Assembly: GCA_030682375.1 (NCBI GenBank)
Contig: JAUXOL010000012.1
Span: 48,484-112,483 of the forward strand
Source: Gallionella sp.
GTDB lineage: Bacteria; Pseudomonadota; Gammaproteobacteria; Burkholderiales; Gallionellaceae
Length of the DNA stretch: 64,000 nucleotides
Direction of reading: 5' to 3'
This document shows, piece after piece, positions 25,283 through 33,843 of this stretch. The notes under the pieces were generated by a model. It ran no database searches. It was not told the origin of the DNA and was given only the letters and a program-made list of their open reading frames with translations. The position numbers were made by a program, and so were the translations under genes. Position 1 is the stretch's first letter; each line of letters starts with the position of its first letter.

Positions 25283-26452
25283 ATGTCAGATTCTTCTGCA
25301 TGCAAGGAAAATGGCGTCATGGAGCCCATGATGTCGGGTGTTAAACATCAGTTTCAACTCCGCGAGCTGGATAACCATTGCTCGCTGGCTGATAAAACAT
25401 CGTATATCCATAAAATGGTCAACCTGCGTTTTCCTTGCATCGACCGTATGGCCATCGCCAAATACGATCAGAGCGCCGACATCCTGCATACCTCTGTCGA
25501 AAGCTCGAAGGGGGATAATCCGCTCACGCTCTATGAGATAAAGTTAAGCAAGGTCCCCTCTCTGCTTAATCTGGTCAGAAACCGCAAGACGCGCATCATC
25601 AATAATCTTGGCGTATTCAGCGACAGCAAGTCGATTCATTCGAAGCGCATCATCGGGAAGGGTTTCCTTTCCAGCTACACGATCCCGCTGTTCAACAATA
25701 ACCAGTTCATTGGCATGTTGTTTTATAACTCATACCAACGCGATGCATTTGATGATTCGAATCTGACTTATTTGGACATGGTCGCTCATTTGCTGACGAC
25801 ACTGATGGCCGCAGACATGAATCAGGCAGGCATCCTCCGTAGCGTTATGAAGACAGCTACCCAGTTCACCCATCATCGCGACCCAGAAACAGGCATGCAT
25901 CTTGAGCGCATGGCTCGCTACTCACGGCAGATTGCCCTGAAACTGGGAACAGCTCACTCGATCGACGATGAGTTTGCCGACAGGATCCTCCAGCACGCAC
26001 CATTGCATGATGTCGGGAAAATCACCATTCCCGACCGGATTCTGCTGAAGCAAGGACCGTTGACCGATGATGAGTTCGCGGAGATGAAAAGCCACACCAC
26101 CAGAGGACGTGAAATCATCGACACCCTGCTGCTCAATTTCAATATCAAGTGTGCCAAAGACATCGGCATGATTCGCAATATCGTCGCCTACCATCATGAA
26201 AATATAGACGGCAGCGGCTATCCGGAAGGACTGGACGGGGAAAACATCCCGCTCGAATCTCGCATTGTCGCCGTAGCTGACGTATTTGATGCGCTCACTT
26301 CTGTACGTTCATACAAGTCAGCTTGGAGCAACGCTCAAGCATTTGCCGAACTTGAACGATTAAGCACATTCAAGCTTGATCCGAATTGCGTTGCCGCTCT
26401 TTTAAATTCGCAAGACGAGATTGTGAAGATTCAGGCCAGTTTCGCCGACTGA
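25283..26452 (+). CDS. GAF-like plus HD-GYP domain c-di-GMP phosphodiesterase
   Basis: A 389-residue soluble protein: a GAF-like sensor region about 40-175 and an HD-GYP domain about 190-385. Metal and catalytic motifs are complete: DPETGMHLERM at 200-210, HD at 242-243 in LHDVGKI, and HHENIDGSGYP at 304-314. HD-GYP enzymes hydrolyse cyclic di-GMP to GMP. Together with the preceding receiver it makes a split two-component output. It may oppose the GGDEF/EAL protein at 52 kb. Codon use looks somewhat more A+T-rich than the isc genes. Confidence 0.92.
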   Translation: MSDSSACKENGVMEPMMSGVKHQFQLRELDNHCSLADKTSYIHKMVNLRFPCIDRMAIAKYDQSADILHTSVESSKGDNPLTLYEIKLSKVPSLLNLVRNRKTRIINNLGVFSDSKSIHSKRIIGKGFLSSYTIPLFNNNQFIGMLFYNSYQRDAFDDSNLTYLDMVAHLLTTLMAADMNQAGILRSVMKTATQFTHHRDPETGMHLERMARYSRQIALKLGTAHSIDDEFADRILQHAPLHDVGKITIPDRILLKQGPLTDDEFAEMKSHTTRGREIIDTLLLNFNIKCAKDIGMIRNIVAYHHENIDGSGYPEGLDGENIPLESRIVAVADVFDALTSVRSYKSAWSNAQAFAELERLSTFKLDPNCVAALLNSQDEIVKIQASFAD

Positions 26453-26469
26453 AGTTAATGGACTCTATC

Positions 26470-26745
26470 GGGCCAGCAGCAGTCATTTCATCGCCGTCTT
26501 CGAATGAAATGGGCTGCGCGCGCATTCCCGGCCTGTTCTCGGACGAGCAGGTGCAGCGTGGAAGCCGGTGACCGATGCCGTGCATGCCAACGGCGGCAAG
26601 ATATTCTTGAGGCTGATGCACGCCGGGCGCGTCAGCCACCCAGCCATCGTGGCGGCGGGAGCGCGGATAGTCGCACATTCCGCGCTCCCGCTGTCCGGCG
26701 ACTTATGGGCGGATAACAGCGGCATGCAGCCTTATATGGATTTTC
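26470..26745 (+). pseudogene. partial, frameshifted nemA copy
   Basis: Matches nemA codons from about VAEGASPSANG to SGMQPY (nemA positions near 23365-23630) at both DNA and protein level: GCARIPGLFSDEQVQ in one frame, then VTDAVHANGGKIF, RLMHAGRVSHPA and DNSGMQPY in the next. A one-base loss near 26562 shifts the frame. Both ends of the gene are missing. It lies right after the HD-GYP gene, and its 3' end runs into the 3' end of the ArsR-rhodanese gene. Many substitutions show the copy is old or came from a related strain. Confidence 0.85.
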
Positions 26746-27388
26746 CTGCAGCGGCCCACTCGGCAACGCCATCGCGCAGATGGATAGCCGAGTATCCCTC
26801 TTGCTTGAGCAAGGCGACTGCATCGACAGCCATCAGGCAATAAGGCCCGCGACAGTAAGCGACGATGGAACGGTCTTTCGGCAGTTCTGCCAATCGTTGC
26901 CGCAACTCTTCCAGCGGGATGGAGCGAGCAAACGGCAAATGCGCATTCAGGTACTCTTCGGCTGGCCTCACATCCAGCACCACGATCTCGCCCTTGCGTG
27001 CGGCCTTCAACAGGCTGTCGCGATCATTGGCGACCAGCTCGTCCGGCTTGGCCGCGATCTTCTGTAATGCCAGCTGCAGGTCGATCAGCCGCTCCTCCGC
27101 CAGCGAGTGGATCTGCACCCACATATCGGCCACCGATTTGTCGGCAAGCCGGTAAAGGATGTTCTTGCCTTGCCTCTTGGTCTCGACCAACTGTGCCATG
27201 CGCAACTCGCGCAGATGCGAACTCGTCAGCTTCACGCTGATGGATGCTTCGCTCGCCAGTGTCTCTACCGTCTTCTCTCCCTGGCACAGCAATTCGATCA
27301 GCTCAAGCCGCTTCGGGCTGGAGAAAGCCTTGCCTATCCTCGCTACCTGTTCGTACAGGTGATCCTTGATCTTTCGTGCATCTTTCAT
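26732..27388 (-). CDS. ArsR-type regulator fused to a rhodanese domain
   Basis: A 218-residue protein from the ATG at 27388. Residues 10-105 are an ArsR winged helix (KRLELIELLCQGEKTVETLA, then SVKLTSSHLRELRMAQLVE). Residues 125-215 are a rhodanese domain with active loop CRGPYC (C179). There is a single Cys (C35) in the DNA-binding part, so the dithiol pair of BigR/SqrR persulfide sensors is not present in that form; the rhodanese cysteine may be the sensor. It is divergent from the sulfur genes at 27513 and probably controls them. A TTG at 27451 could give a longer N-terminus. Confidence 0.88.
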   Translation of the reverse strand: MKDARKIKDHLYEQVARIGKAFSSPKRLELIELLCQGEKTVETLASEASISVKLTSSHLRELRMAQLVETKRQGKNILYRLADKSVADMWVQIHSLAEERLIDLQLALQKIAAKPDELVANDRDSLLKAARKGEIVVLDVRPAEEYLNAHLPFARSIPLEELRQRLAELPKDRSIVAYCRGPYCLMAVDAVALLKQEGYSAIHLRDGVAEWAAAGKSI

Positions 27389-27438
27389 CTCATCAATCCA
27401 CTTAACGATGGAATCATCTTGATGCAACTCTAACCAGA

Positions 27439-27468
27439 TTGACACTAACAAACAATAGGTGCTCTAAT
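27439..27468 (+). promoter_or_regulatory. promoter of the sulfur-handling operon
   Basis: TTGACA at 27439-27444, an 18-base spacer and TCTAAT at 27463-27468, 45 bases before the first gene. It lies in the 124-base divergent gap with the ArsR-rhodanese regulator and is the natural place for its operator; no clear palindrome was picked out. Confidence 0.6.
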
Positions 27469-27512
27469 CATTCCAGTATTTCCTAGAATGACAATCGAGC
27501 AAGGAGACGACC

Positions 27513-27863
27513 ATGAATACCTTATTCATCCTCAACGACGCCCCATACGGCAGCGAACGTACCTACAACGGACTGCGAGTGGCCGGGGCGCTCGCCAAGC
27601 AGGAAGGCAATTCCGTACATGTCTTCCTGATCGGAGATGGCGCTTCCTCCGCGCATCGCAACCAGAAGGTTCCGCAAGGCTTCTACAACGTCGAGGTGAT
27701 GATAGGCAACGTGACCCGGCATGGCGGCAAGATCGGCATCTGCGGCACTTGCATGGATGCCCGCGGCATGACTGACGGCGATATCGCCGAGGGAACGCAC
27801 CGCAGCACGCTGGCGGAACTCGCCGAATGGACTGCCTGGGCGGACAAGGTTCTGGTGTTTTAA
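27513..27863 (+). CDS. DsrE-family sulfur-carrier-like protein
   Basis: A 116-residue DsrE/YchN-fold protein beginning MNTLFILNDAPYGSERTYNG, with the cysteine-bearing loop GICGTCMDARGM near residue 78 that carries persulfide in the DsrE group. AAGGAG precedes the ATG. First gene of the operon that continues with a sulfur dioxygenase-like enzyme, a transporter and a rhodanese. Likely a cytoplasmic persulfide carrier or relay. Confidence 0.9.
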   Translation: MNTLFILNDAPYGSERTYNGLRVAGALAKQEGNSVHVFLIGDGASSAHRNQKVPQGFYNVEVMIGNVTRHGGKIGICGTCMDARGMTDGDIAEGTHRSTLAELAEWTAWADKVLVF

Positions 27864-27894
27864 TTTCCTGACGTTAATTTTTAGGGAGCGCGCG

Positions 27895-28626
27895 ATGTTT
27901 TTCAAGCAACTGGCAACGAAAGAGTCTTCACTTTCCTATTTCTTCGGCTGCGGCACCAAGGGCAAATCCATGGCGGTGGATGTGGTGGCGGGCGACGAGG
28001 AGTGGTACATCGAAGAGGCGAAGAAGGCGGGCGTCACCATCAATTTCGTGATCGACACCCATGTCCATGCCGATCACTACTCCGGTGGCCGCAAGCTCGC
28101 GCAGATGGTGGGCGCACCCTATTGCCTGCACGAGTCCGACAAGGGACGAGTCCAGTTCGAGTTCGAGCCGCTGAGCGACGGACAATCGCTCAATCTCGGC
28201 AACGTCGAGGTCGAGGTGCTGCATACCCCGGGCCATACGCCGGACAGCATCTGCCTGCTGGTGACGGACATGCGTCGCGGCGAACTGCCCTGGTTCGTCA
28301 TCACCGGCGACACCCTGTTCGTCGGCTCCATCGGCCGCCCCGACCTGCTGGGGCGCGAGAAGGAGATGGCTGCACAGCTTTACGACAGCATCCACGCCAA
28401 GCTGCTGCACCTGTCCAACGAAGTCGAGATCTTCCCCGGCCATCAGGCCGGCAGCGTCTGCGGAGCGGGGCTGTCGGGCAAACCGAGTTCGACCATCGGT
28501 TTCGAGAAGCGCTGGAATCCGGCCTTGTCGATGGACAAGGAGGCGTTCGTCGAGAGTCTGGTTCAGGAGATCCCGCCACGCCCGGCCGAGATGGACAAGA
28601 TGGTCGCAGCCAACATCGCGGGCTGA
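27895..28626 (+). CDS. metallo-beta-lactamase-fold persulfide dioxygenase (ETHE1/Blh-like)
   Basis: A 243-residue hydrolase-fold enzyme with the iron ligands in THVHADH (H56, H58, D60, H61), the next histidine in LHTPGHTPDS, the aspartate in ITGDTLFVG and the last in FPGHQAG. In ETHE1-type enzymes this mononuclear iron site oxidises glutathione persulfide to sulfite. Gene context (ArsR regulator, DsrE, rhodaneses) strongly supports the sulfur role rather than glyoxalase II. The stop overlaps the next start (TGATG). Confidence 0.88.
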   Translation: MFFKQLATKESSLSYFFGCGTKGKSMAVDVVAGDEEWYIEEAKKAGVTINFVIDTHVHADHYSGGRKLAQMVGAPYCLHESDKGRVQFEFEPLSDGQSLNLGNVEVEVLHTPGHTPDSICLLVTDMRRGELPWFVITGDTLFVGSIGRPDLLGREKEMAAQLYDSIHAKLLHLSNEVEIFPGHQAGSVCGAGLSGKPSSTIGFEKRWNPALSMDKEAFVESLVQEIPPRPAEMDKMVAANIAG

Positions 28627-29939
28627 TGATGACGCACGCCACACTGACTCACGGCATCCGCGTCAACCTCGATCAGTTCCTGCACCAACTGCTGCAAGTC
28701 ATGCTGGTGGGCTTCACCATCGGCATGATGCGCACGGTGGTGCCTGCTTTATCCGAATCCGAATTCGGCGTGCCGAAGAACTCGTTCATGTTGCTCACCG
28801 CGTTCGTGGTGGCGTTTGGCTTGGTCAAGGGCACGCTCAATTTCGTGGCCGGACGGCTGTCCGAACGCATCGGCCGCAAGAAGGTTCTGCTGCTGGGCTG
28901 GGCTGCCGCACTGCCTATCCCGCTGCTGGTCTATTTTGCGCCGTCGTGGAGCTGGATCGTTGCGGCCACGGTGTTGCTCGGCATCAATCAGGGGCTGACC
29001 TGGTCGATGACGCAGACTTCCAAGCTGGACATCACCCGCGCCGACCAGCGCGGGCTGACCATAGGCCTCAACGAATTTTCCGGCTATGTCGGGCTGGCGT
29101 TGGCGGGCATCATCACCGCCTATCTGGCGACTATGCTGGGACCGCGCAGCGGGCTGCTGCTGTTCGGCATGATTACTATCCTGCTGGCGATACTGCTCAC
29201 CCTGTTGTGGGTCAAGGACACGTTGCCCTGGGCGAAAGTAGAAGCGGCAAGACACAAGGCGGGTACAAGCGCGGGGGCGCAGCCGCGCTATCCGGCCAAC
29301 ATCGGTGTGCAGCCGACGACCTGGGAAGTGTTCACGCTGGTGTCATGGCGCGACCAGCGCTTAGCCGCTATCAGCCAGGCCGGGCTGGTGGAAAAGTTCG
29401 TCGATGCCCTGGTGTGGGTGTTCTATCCGGTGTTCCTGTACCAGCGCGGCCTGAGCCTGCCGGAAGTCGGCTGGGTCGTCGGCGTCTACGGCTTCGTCTG
29501 GGGCGGCTCGCAGTTCTTTACCGGCAAACTCTCCGACCATATCGGTCGACACATTCCAAATGTCCTTGGTATGTGGATATGCGGCGCGGGCGTGGCGATG
29601 ATGCTGTTGCAGGAGGGTATGGCATGGTGGTCGTTCTCCGCTGCCGTATCCGGCTTCGGCATGGCGCTGCTGTACCCGAATCTCTCGGCGGCGGTGGCCG
29701 ACATCTCCCATCCCAACTGGCGCGGTTCGGCCATCGGCATCTACCGTTTCTGGCGCGATCTGGGCTACGGCATCGGCGCGCTGGGGCTGGGCATCGCCGC
29801 GCATTTCAGCGGCTCGGTCGAGGCCGCATTCTGGTTCGTCGCCGTCTCGATGTTGATATCGGGCGCCATACTTTGGCTGTTCGGCGAGGAGACTCATCCG
29901 CGCATCAACCCGGCGGGCGTTCCACGCCCAGGCCCATAG
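28626..29939 (+). CDS. MFS transporter of the sulfur locus
   Basis: A 437-residue protein with twelve predicted transmembrane segments and the MFS loop motif RLSERIGRKKVLLLG between helices 2 and 3 (repeated as KLSDHIGRHIPNVLG in the second half). Its start overlaps the dioxygenase stop, so the two are co-translated. The substrate is unknown; export of sulfite, thiosulfate or another sulfur product is an inference from position. Confidence 0.85.
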   Translation: MMTHATLTHGIRVNLDQFLHQLLQVMLVGFTIGMMRTVVPALSESEFGVPKNSFMLLTAFVVAFGLVKGTLNFVAGRLSERIGRKKVLLLGWAAALPIPLLVYFAPSWSWIVAATVLLGINQGLTWSMTQTSKLDITRADQRGLTIGLNEFSGYVGLALAGIITAYLATMLGPRSGLLLFGMITILLAILLTLLWVKDTLPWAKVEAARHKAGTSAGAQPRYPANIGVQPTTWEVFTLVSWRDQRLAAISQAGLVEKFVDALVWVFYPVFLYQRGLSLPEVGWVVGVYGFVWGGSQFFTGKLSDHIGRHIPNVLGMWICGAGVAMMLLQEGMAWWSFSAAVSGFGMALLYPNLSAAVADISHPNWRGSAIGIYRFWRDLGYGIGALGLGIAAHFSGSVEAAFWFVAVSMLISGAILWLFGEETHPRINPAGVPRPGP

Positions 29940-29976
29940 ATTTTCGATTGCCCACCGACCCGAAACAGGAGGATAT

Positions 29977-30441
29977 ATGCGACTTTCACGATTTATGACC
30001 CACGCCGCCGTCATCGCGACTCTCTCGATGGCTCCGGCACTTGCGAACGCGGAAGAAAATTCCGGGGCCATCGCGGCCATGGAGGAATATCTCGTTTTCG
30101 TGGAATACGGCGGAGGCACCATTTCTGCAGAACAAATTCCCAAAGACGACTGGAAACGATTCCATGTGATCGATGCGCGCGACGAGGCGCAGTTCGATAA
30201 GGAGCATATTCCCGGTGCAGTGAATATCGAATGGCGTCAGGTTTTGGAAAAGCGCGAGTCGATTCCGAAAGGAAAACCCGTGCTGATCTATTGCAACACC
30301 GGCTCGCTTTCCGCCCAAGCCGGCTTCGCCCTGCGGGTTGCCGGTTATGAAAATGTTCGCATTCTCCAGGGAGGTTTCGCCGACTGGAAAGCCAAGGGTG
30401 GTTTCGATGCCGCGACGAAAGCTACCCCCCGCACGCAATAA
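29977..30441 (+). CDS. periplasmic rhodanese-like sulfurtransferase
   Basis: A 154-residue protein with a signal peptide about 1-25 (cleavage after ALANA) and a rhodanese domain. The active-site loop is CNTGSLS after VLIY, preceded by HVIDARDEAQFDKEHIPGA. Located in the periplasm, it would transfer sulfane sulfur to acceptors. AGGAGG precedes the ATG. It is the last gene of the sulfur operon. Confidence 0.9.
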   Translation: MRLSRFMTHAAVIATLSMAPALANAEENSGAIAAMEEYLVFVEYGGGTISAEQIPKDDWKRFHVIDARDEAQFDKEHIPGAVNIEWRQVLEKRESIPKGKPVLIYCNTGSLSAQAGFALRVAGYENVRILQGGFADWKAKGGFDAATKATPRTQ

Positions 30442-30552
30442 AGTGGAGTGATGCTTCCGGGTCGGAAAAGACAGGAATAAATCGTCAATTGCCGTCGCAA
30501 CAGTCGTTGCCACGTTGGAGTGAAATTTTTTGAAGGTAGTAACAAAGCTGAA

Positions 30553-30639
30553 ATGAAATCGACTCAGGTACCTTTGATTTTGTTGTTTTTTGCACTAGGC
30601 TCGGCAATATGCAGCATATTTACATCAGGTGCGGTATAA
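30553..30639 (+). CDS. possible 28-residue single-span membrane peptide
   Basis: An ATG-initiated frame MKSTQVPLILLFFALGSAIC followed by SIFTSGAV and TAA. One hydrophobic segment. The ribosome site is weak (AAAGCTGAA) and no family is recognised. Length alone makes it uncertain. Confidence 0.28.
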   Translation: MKSTQVPLILLFFALGSAICSIFTSGAV

Positions 30640-30699
30640 TTATGCATCTGATTTAATTGATTTAATTGTTTGGCGCCACCAGTGGTGGCTTAGGAATAC

Positions 30700-30746
30700 G
30701 ACCGTTAATTCGCAGGTCGTAGATTCGAAGCCTGCTCGGGAAGCCA
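30700..30746 (+). pseudogene. tRNA-Asn-like 3' half, possible attachment-site remnant
   Basis: The stretch GACCGTTAATTCGCAGGTCG, then a T-loop-like ATTCGAAG and the ending GGGAAGCCA, follows the anticodon-loop-to-CCA part of betaproteobacterial tRNA-Asn (anticodon GTT). The 5' half is absent and the T-stem no longer pairs well, so it is not a working tRNA. Integrative elements commonly use the 3' ends of tRNA genes, so this may be a former att site. Confidence 0.6.
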
Positions 30747-30762
30747 GACATAGCAAGCAATC

Positions 30763-30794
30763 AGGCCATCCTTTGAGGTGGCCTTTTGTTTTTT
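30763..30794 (+). terminator. rho-independent terminator
   Basis: AGGCCATC (30763-30770), six-base loop, GGTGGCCT (30777-30784), then TTTGTTTTTT. Follows the tRNA-like sequence, as if it once ended a tRNA transcript. Confidence 0.85.
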
Positions 30795-30956
30795 CGAGCG
30801 GATCAGTCCTTGACCTCCGGCGACGATGAGTTCAAGAGCGACTCGGGCGCAAGACATGATCGCTGCTAAGCTGTTTTGGCAGAGCAAGAGTCCAGCGGGT
30901 GATCCCTTCAGCGAGGGGTGATCCCAGTGGATTTCAACTAATATGGAGCAATACCA

Positions 30957-31493
30957 GTGACCAACGCACAACGCAAAGCACTCAGCCGCATGGCTGAAAT
31001 GAATGCATCAAGTAACGACAGCAAGCCTGAACCAACGCTCAGCAGCGCGTTCTGCCCGCATGAGGCAGGCGCGTATTACCTTGCGACGGTGGGGACTGTC
31101 GGCAAGATCATCAACCTGTTCGCCAAGGAAATCGAGCCGCCCGTTTACACCTACGCCATCACCGCCATTCATTTTGAACAGGACCCCGATACCGGCAAAT
31201 GGATATGGTTTGATGGTAAGGAAAAGCTATCTCCGCGCAAAAACCAGGATGGTTGGCGTCTTGGCAGCAAGAAGTTATATGACACACGCGAAGGCGCAGA
31301 GGCTGAGCTTCAGCGCATGATGGTCAAAAACGGTGACCGGGTGACCAAGGTACATGACCTGCCGGACGATATGACTAAGCTGAGAAAAATCCGTAGTGCC
31401 CACCATCCAGACCGCAACAACCCCGATTCAGACCATGATCTCTATCAGGCTGTTATCGAGAAAATTGACAGGATGCGTGCGGTGGCTCAGTGA
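30957..31493 (+). CDS. hypothetical protein with J-domain-like C-terminus
   Basis: A 178-residue protein with a GTG start. Residues about 140-178 contain LRKIRSAHHPDRNNPDSDHD and then YQAVIEKIDRMRA, which looks like helix II, the HPD loop and helix III of a J domain. The first helix is not obvious. The N-terminal 130 residues (with CPHEAGAYYLATVGTVGKII and a WIWFDGKEKL stretch) match nothing known to me. It lies between a tRNA remnant plus terminator and a YegD-type Hsp70 gene on the other strand. A co-chaperone role is possible but inferred. It may have arrived with an integrative element. Confidence 0.6.
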   Translation: MTNAQRKALSRMAEMNASSNDSKPEPTLSSAFCPHEAGAYYLATVGTVGKIINLFAKEIEPPVYTYAITAIHFEQDPDTGKWIWFDGKEKLSPRKNQDGWRLGSKKLYDTREGAEAELQRMMVKNGDRVTKVHDLPDDMTKLRKIRSAHHPDRNNPDSDHDLYQAVIEKIDRMRAVAQ

Positions 31494-31516
31494 TACACAC
31501 CGTAGCCTGACCGAGT

Positions 31517-31543
31517 AACCCACCCTTGCCCGGTGGGTTTTTT
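31517..31543 (+). terminator. rho-independent terminator
   Basis: AACCCACC (31517-31524), loop, GGTGGGTT (31532-31539), then a T-run. It ends the J-like gene transcript. The rest of the gap 31544-31788 shows no gene. Confidence 0.85.
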
Positions 31544-31788
31544 CATGGCGAAACATCGCACCGATTCACCTTCTTTGGATCGCTTTTGGTGTTGTCGCAT
31601 TTGTCGATACACATTCTGGATCTAAGTGACGGATTTCAATTGATTTTGTGAGAAGAATAGGGCGCCATCCCATTAGTTCGATTGTGAATGTTCGGGTGAA
31701 GCGGACATTGCGGCAGGCCACGCCGCCCCCATTTTCATAAAATCCTCAGGGTCTCCTTGGGCCGAGGAGTCGTCGCTGGTTGGTACCG

Positions 31789-33054
31789 TCAGCCGAAGCG
31801 GCGTTGAGCCTCTACCGCGAGGCCTGCGCCGATGCTGCCGAACAAGTCGCCTTCTATGCGCCTTGCCTGTGGCAATAGCGCGGCGATGCGTTCGCGCAGC
31901 ATCGGCACGCCGCTGGCACCGCCGGTGAAGAACACCGTATCCACTGCCTCGCAACGCACGCCGGCGTTTGCCAGCAAAGCGGTCAGGGTGGCGCCGATCC
32001 GCTCCACCAACTGCGTCGAAGCTTGTTCAAACTCGATTCGGGTCAGCGTGTGGCGCAGGTCCGGCGCCAGCCGATCCAGATGCAGGATGGTGCTATCGCC
32101 GGCGGACAGGGCGATTTTGGCTTCCTCTACCTGCATGGCCAGCCAATGGCCGGCGCGTTCGCGGATCAGCTTGAGCAGACGGTCCATGGCTTCGGGCGCC
32201 TGGGTGTCCAGATAGAGTTCCTGCAGGTCGGCCCAGGTCCGGCGGGTATAGGCTTGGTTGATCGTGTGCCAGGTGGCGAGGTTCATGTAGCAACTGGCGG
32301 GTATTTCTATGCCGCGCTTGAGCTTGCTGCGATAACCCAGCAGGGGCATGACCCCGGCCAGACTCAGTTGCTGGTCGAAGTTGGTGCCGCCTATGTGTAC
32401 GCCGCCGTTGGCCAGCAGATCGTCGCGCCGATCAGCGACCTTGGCCCGTTGCGGCGAGAGCCGGATCAGGGAAAAGTCCGAGGTGCCGCCGCCGATGTCG
32501 GCGATCAGCACCAGTTCCTCGCGGTGGATCTGGCGTTCGTAGTGATAGGCCGCGGCGATGGGCTCATACTGGAAGCTCACCTCGCGAAAGCCGGTGGCGC
32601 GTGCGATGGCGGCCAGGGTTGCCTCGGCCTTGCGGTCGGCCGCTTCATCGTCATCCACGAAAAACACCGGACGGCCGAACACGGCCTGATCGAAAGGTCT
32701 ATCCGCCGCCGTTTCAGCCCGGAGCTTGAGTTCGGCGATGAACTGGGCCAGCAATTCCATGTAAGTCTTCGAGCGCCCTTGGACCTCGGTCTTGCCTTCC
32801 ATCAGGCTGCTGCCCAACAGACTTTTCAATGCGCGCATCAGCCGGCCTTCGTAGCCTTCCAGATATTCGTCGAGGCCGGCCCGACCGACGCTGACGGTGT
32901 TTTCGTCGGCATTGAAAAAGATCACGGAGGGCAGGGTGACCTTGCCGTCTTCCAGAGCCAGCAAGGGCGGCTGACCGGGACGCAGCCAGCCCGCCGTGGA
33001 ATTGGATGTACCGAAATCGATGCCGCAGGCGCGGGCGGGAGTTTCAACAGACAT
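31789..33054 (-). CDS. Hsp70-family protein, YegD-like
   Basis: A 421-residue actin-fold ATPase of the short Hsp70 group represented by E. coli YegD. It has phosphate-1 motif GIDFGTSNSTAGW at the N-terminus, phosphate-2 IADIGGGTSDFSLIRLS near residue 205 and adenosine motif FFTGGASGVPMLRERI near 385. It has no peptide-binding domain or lid. The start at 33054 places the motif near residue 11 as in relatives; the longer frame to 33120 is unlikely. Role unknown; its nearest neighbour on the other strand has a J-like end. Confidence 0.88.
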   Translation of the reverse strand: MSVETPARACGIDFGTSNSTAGWLRPGQPPLLALEDGKVTLPSVIFFNADENTVSVGRAGLDEYLEGYEGRLMRALKSLLGSSLMEGKTEVQGRSKTYMELLAQFIAELKLRAETAADRPFDQAVFGRPVFFVDDDEAADRKAEATLAAIARATGFREVSFQYEPIAAAYHYERQIHREELVLIADIGGGTSDFSLIRLSPQRAKVADRRDDLLANGGVHIGGTNFDQQLSLAGVMPLLGYRSKLKRGIEIPASCYMNLATWHTINQAYTRRTWADLQELYLDTQAPEAMDRLLKLIRERAGHWLAMQVEEAKIALSAGDSTILHLDRLAPDLRHTLTRIEFEQASTQLVERIGATLTALLANAGVRCEAVDTVFFTGGASGVPMLRERIAALLPQARRIEGDLFGSIGAGLAVEAQRRFG

Positions 33055-33174
33055 GGGCGGGAGATGGCTTAAAGCTGGGCCGATAAAAACGGGCGGCGAT
33101 GCTACCGCCATCGCGGGCAAAAGTCGAATGGATGCGTCCCGCCTTGACTGCTTGGCCGACCATGCGGGTTCCCG

Positions 33175-33843
33175 CTATTTCCCGATGATGTATTCCTCGT
33201 CGCTGAAGTTCAGCACCGCCTGCGGCTGGAACACCGTGAAGGCGGTGATCAGCATGCCGGTGGTGAAAGCTTCGGTGAGCATGATGATGGGTGCGGCGAT
33301 CAGGTAGTTGTGCTGGATGGACTGCCAGGTATAGGGGCTGAGCGCGGCCATCGTCAGCGTGGCGGCGGCGATGGTGAGCATCATTGCGGCGCCGCCGCAC
33401 AGGAAGCCGTTGCCTAGCACGTAGAGGAACAGGTTCTTGGGGACATGCTTGCGGCTGACGCGCAGCACCCATTCGCTGAACAGCACCGGGACGGCGATCA
33501 TCAGCAGGCCGTTGATGCCGAATGATTCCGGCGTCAGCCCGAGGCGCACCCAGGTGGCGAGCATCACCAGGGTGATCGCGGCGATGGCGATCTGCCAGCC
33601 GAACATCAGCATGAACAGCGTCGCGCCGATGATGTGATGGTTGAATCCGGGGCGGAATCCGGCGTTGAGCTGCCACATCACGAATGCGCCCAGCGACAGC
33701 GCGACCAGCGCATTGGTGCGTGCCGCATTCGCCAGCAGGTCGCGCCAGTCGGCCTGCCAGACTGCGCGTGCCAGCAGCATCGCGAACATCAGGTTGCCCA
33801 GCCACAGCCAATCGCTTGGAAGCAGCTGGGCGGGCAGGTTCAC
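33175..33843 (-). CDS. CbiM-like energy-coupling-factor permease
   Basis: A 222-residue inner-membrane protein with six or seven hydrophobic spans and the segment NAGFRPGFNHHIIGATLFMLM, which resembles the CbiM-type S-component region for metal uptake. No ATPase or CbiQ gene is nearby, so cobalt or nickel transport cannot be claimed. The start overlaps the ygfZ stop by 4 bases, a link worth noting. Confidence 0.72.
   Translation of the reverse strand: MNLPAQLLPSDWLWLGNLMFAMLLARAVWQADWRDLLANAARTNALVALSLGAFVMWQLNAGFRPGFNHHIIGATLFMLMFGWQIAIAAITLVMLATWVRLGLTPESFGINGLLMIAVPVLFSEWVLRVSRKHVPKNLFLYVLGNGFLCGGAAMMLTIAAATLTMAALSPYTWQSIQHNYLIAAPIIMLTEAFTTGMLITAFTVFQPQAVLNFSDEEYIIGK

Noticed and set aside
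30700..30746. Functional tRNA-Asn gene
   Set aside because: No 5' acceptor arm or D-arm can be drawn and the T-stem is mismatched.
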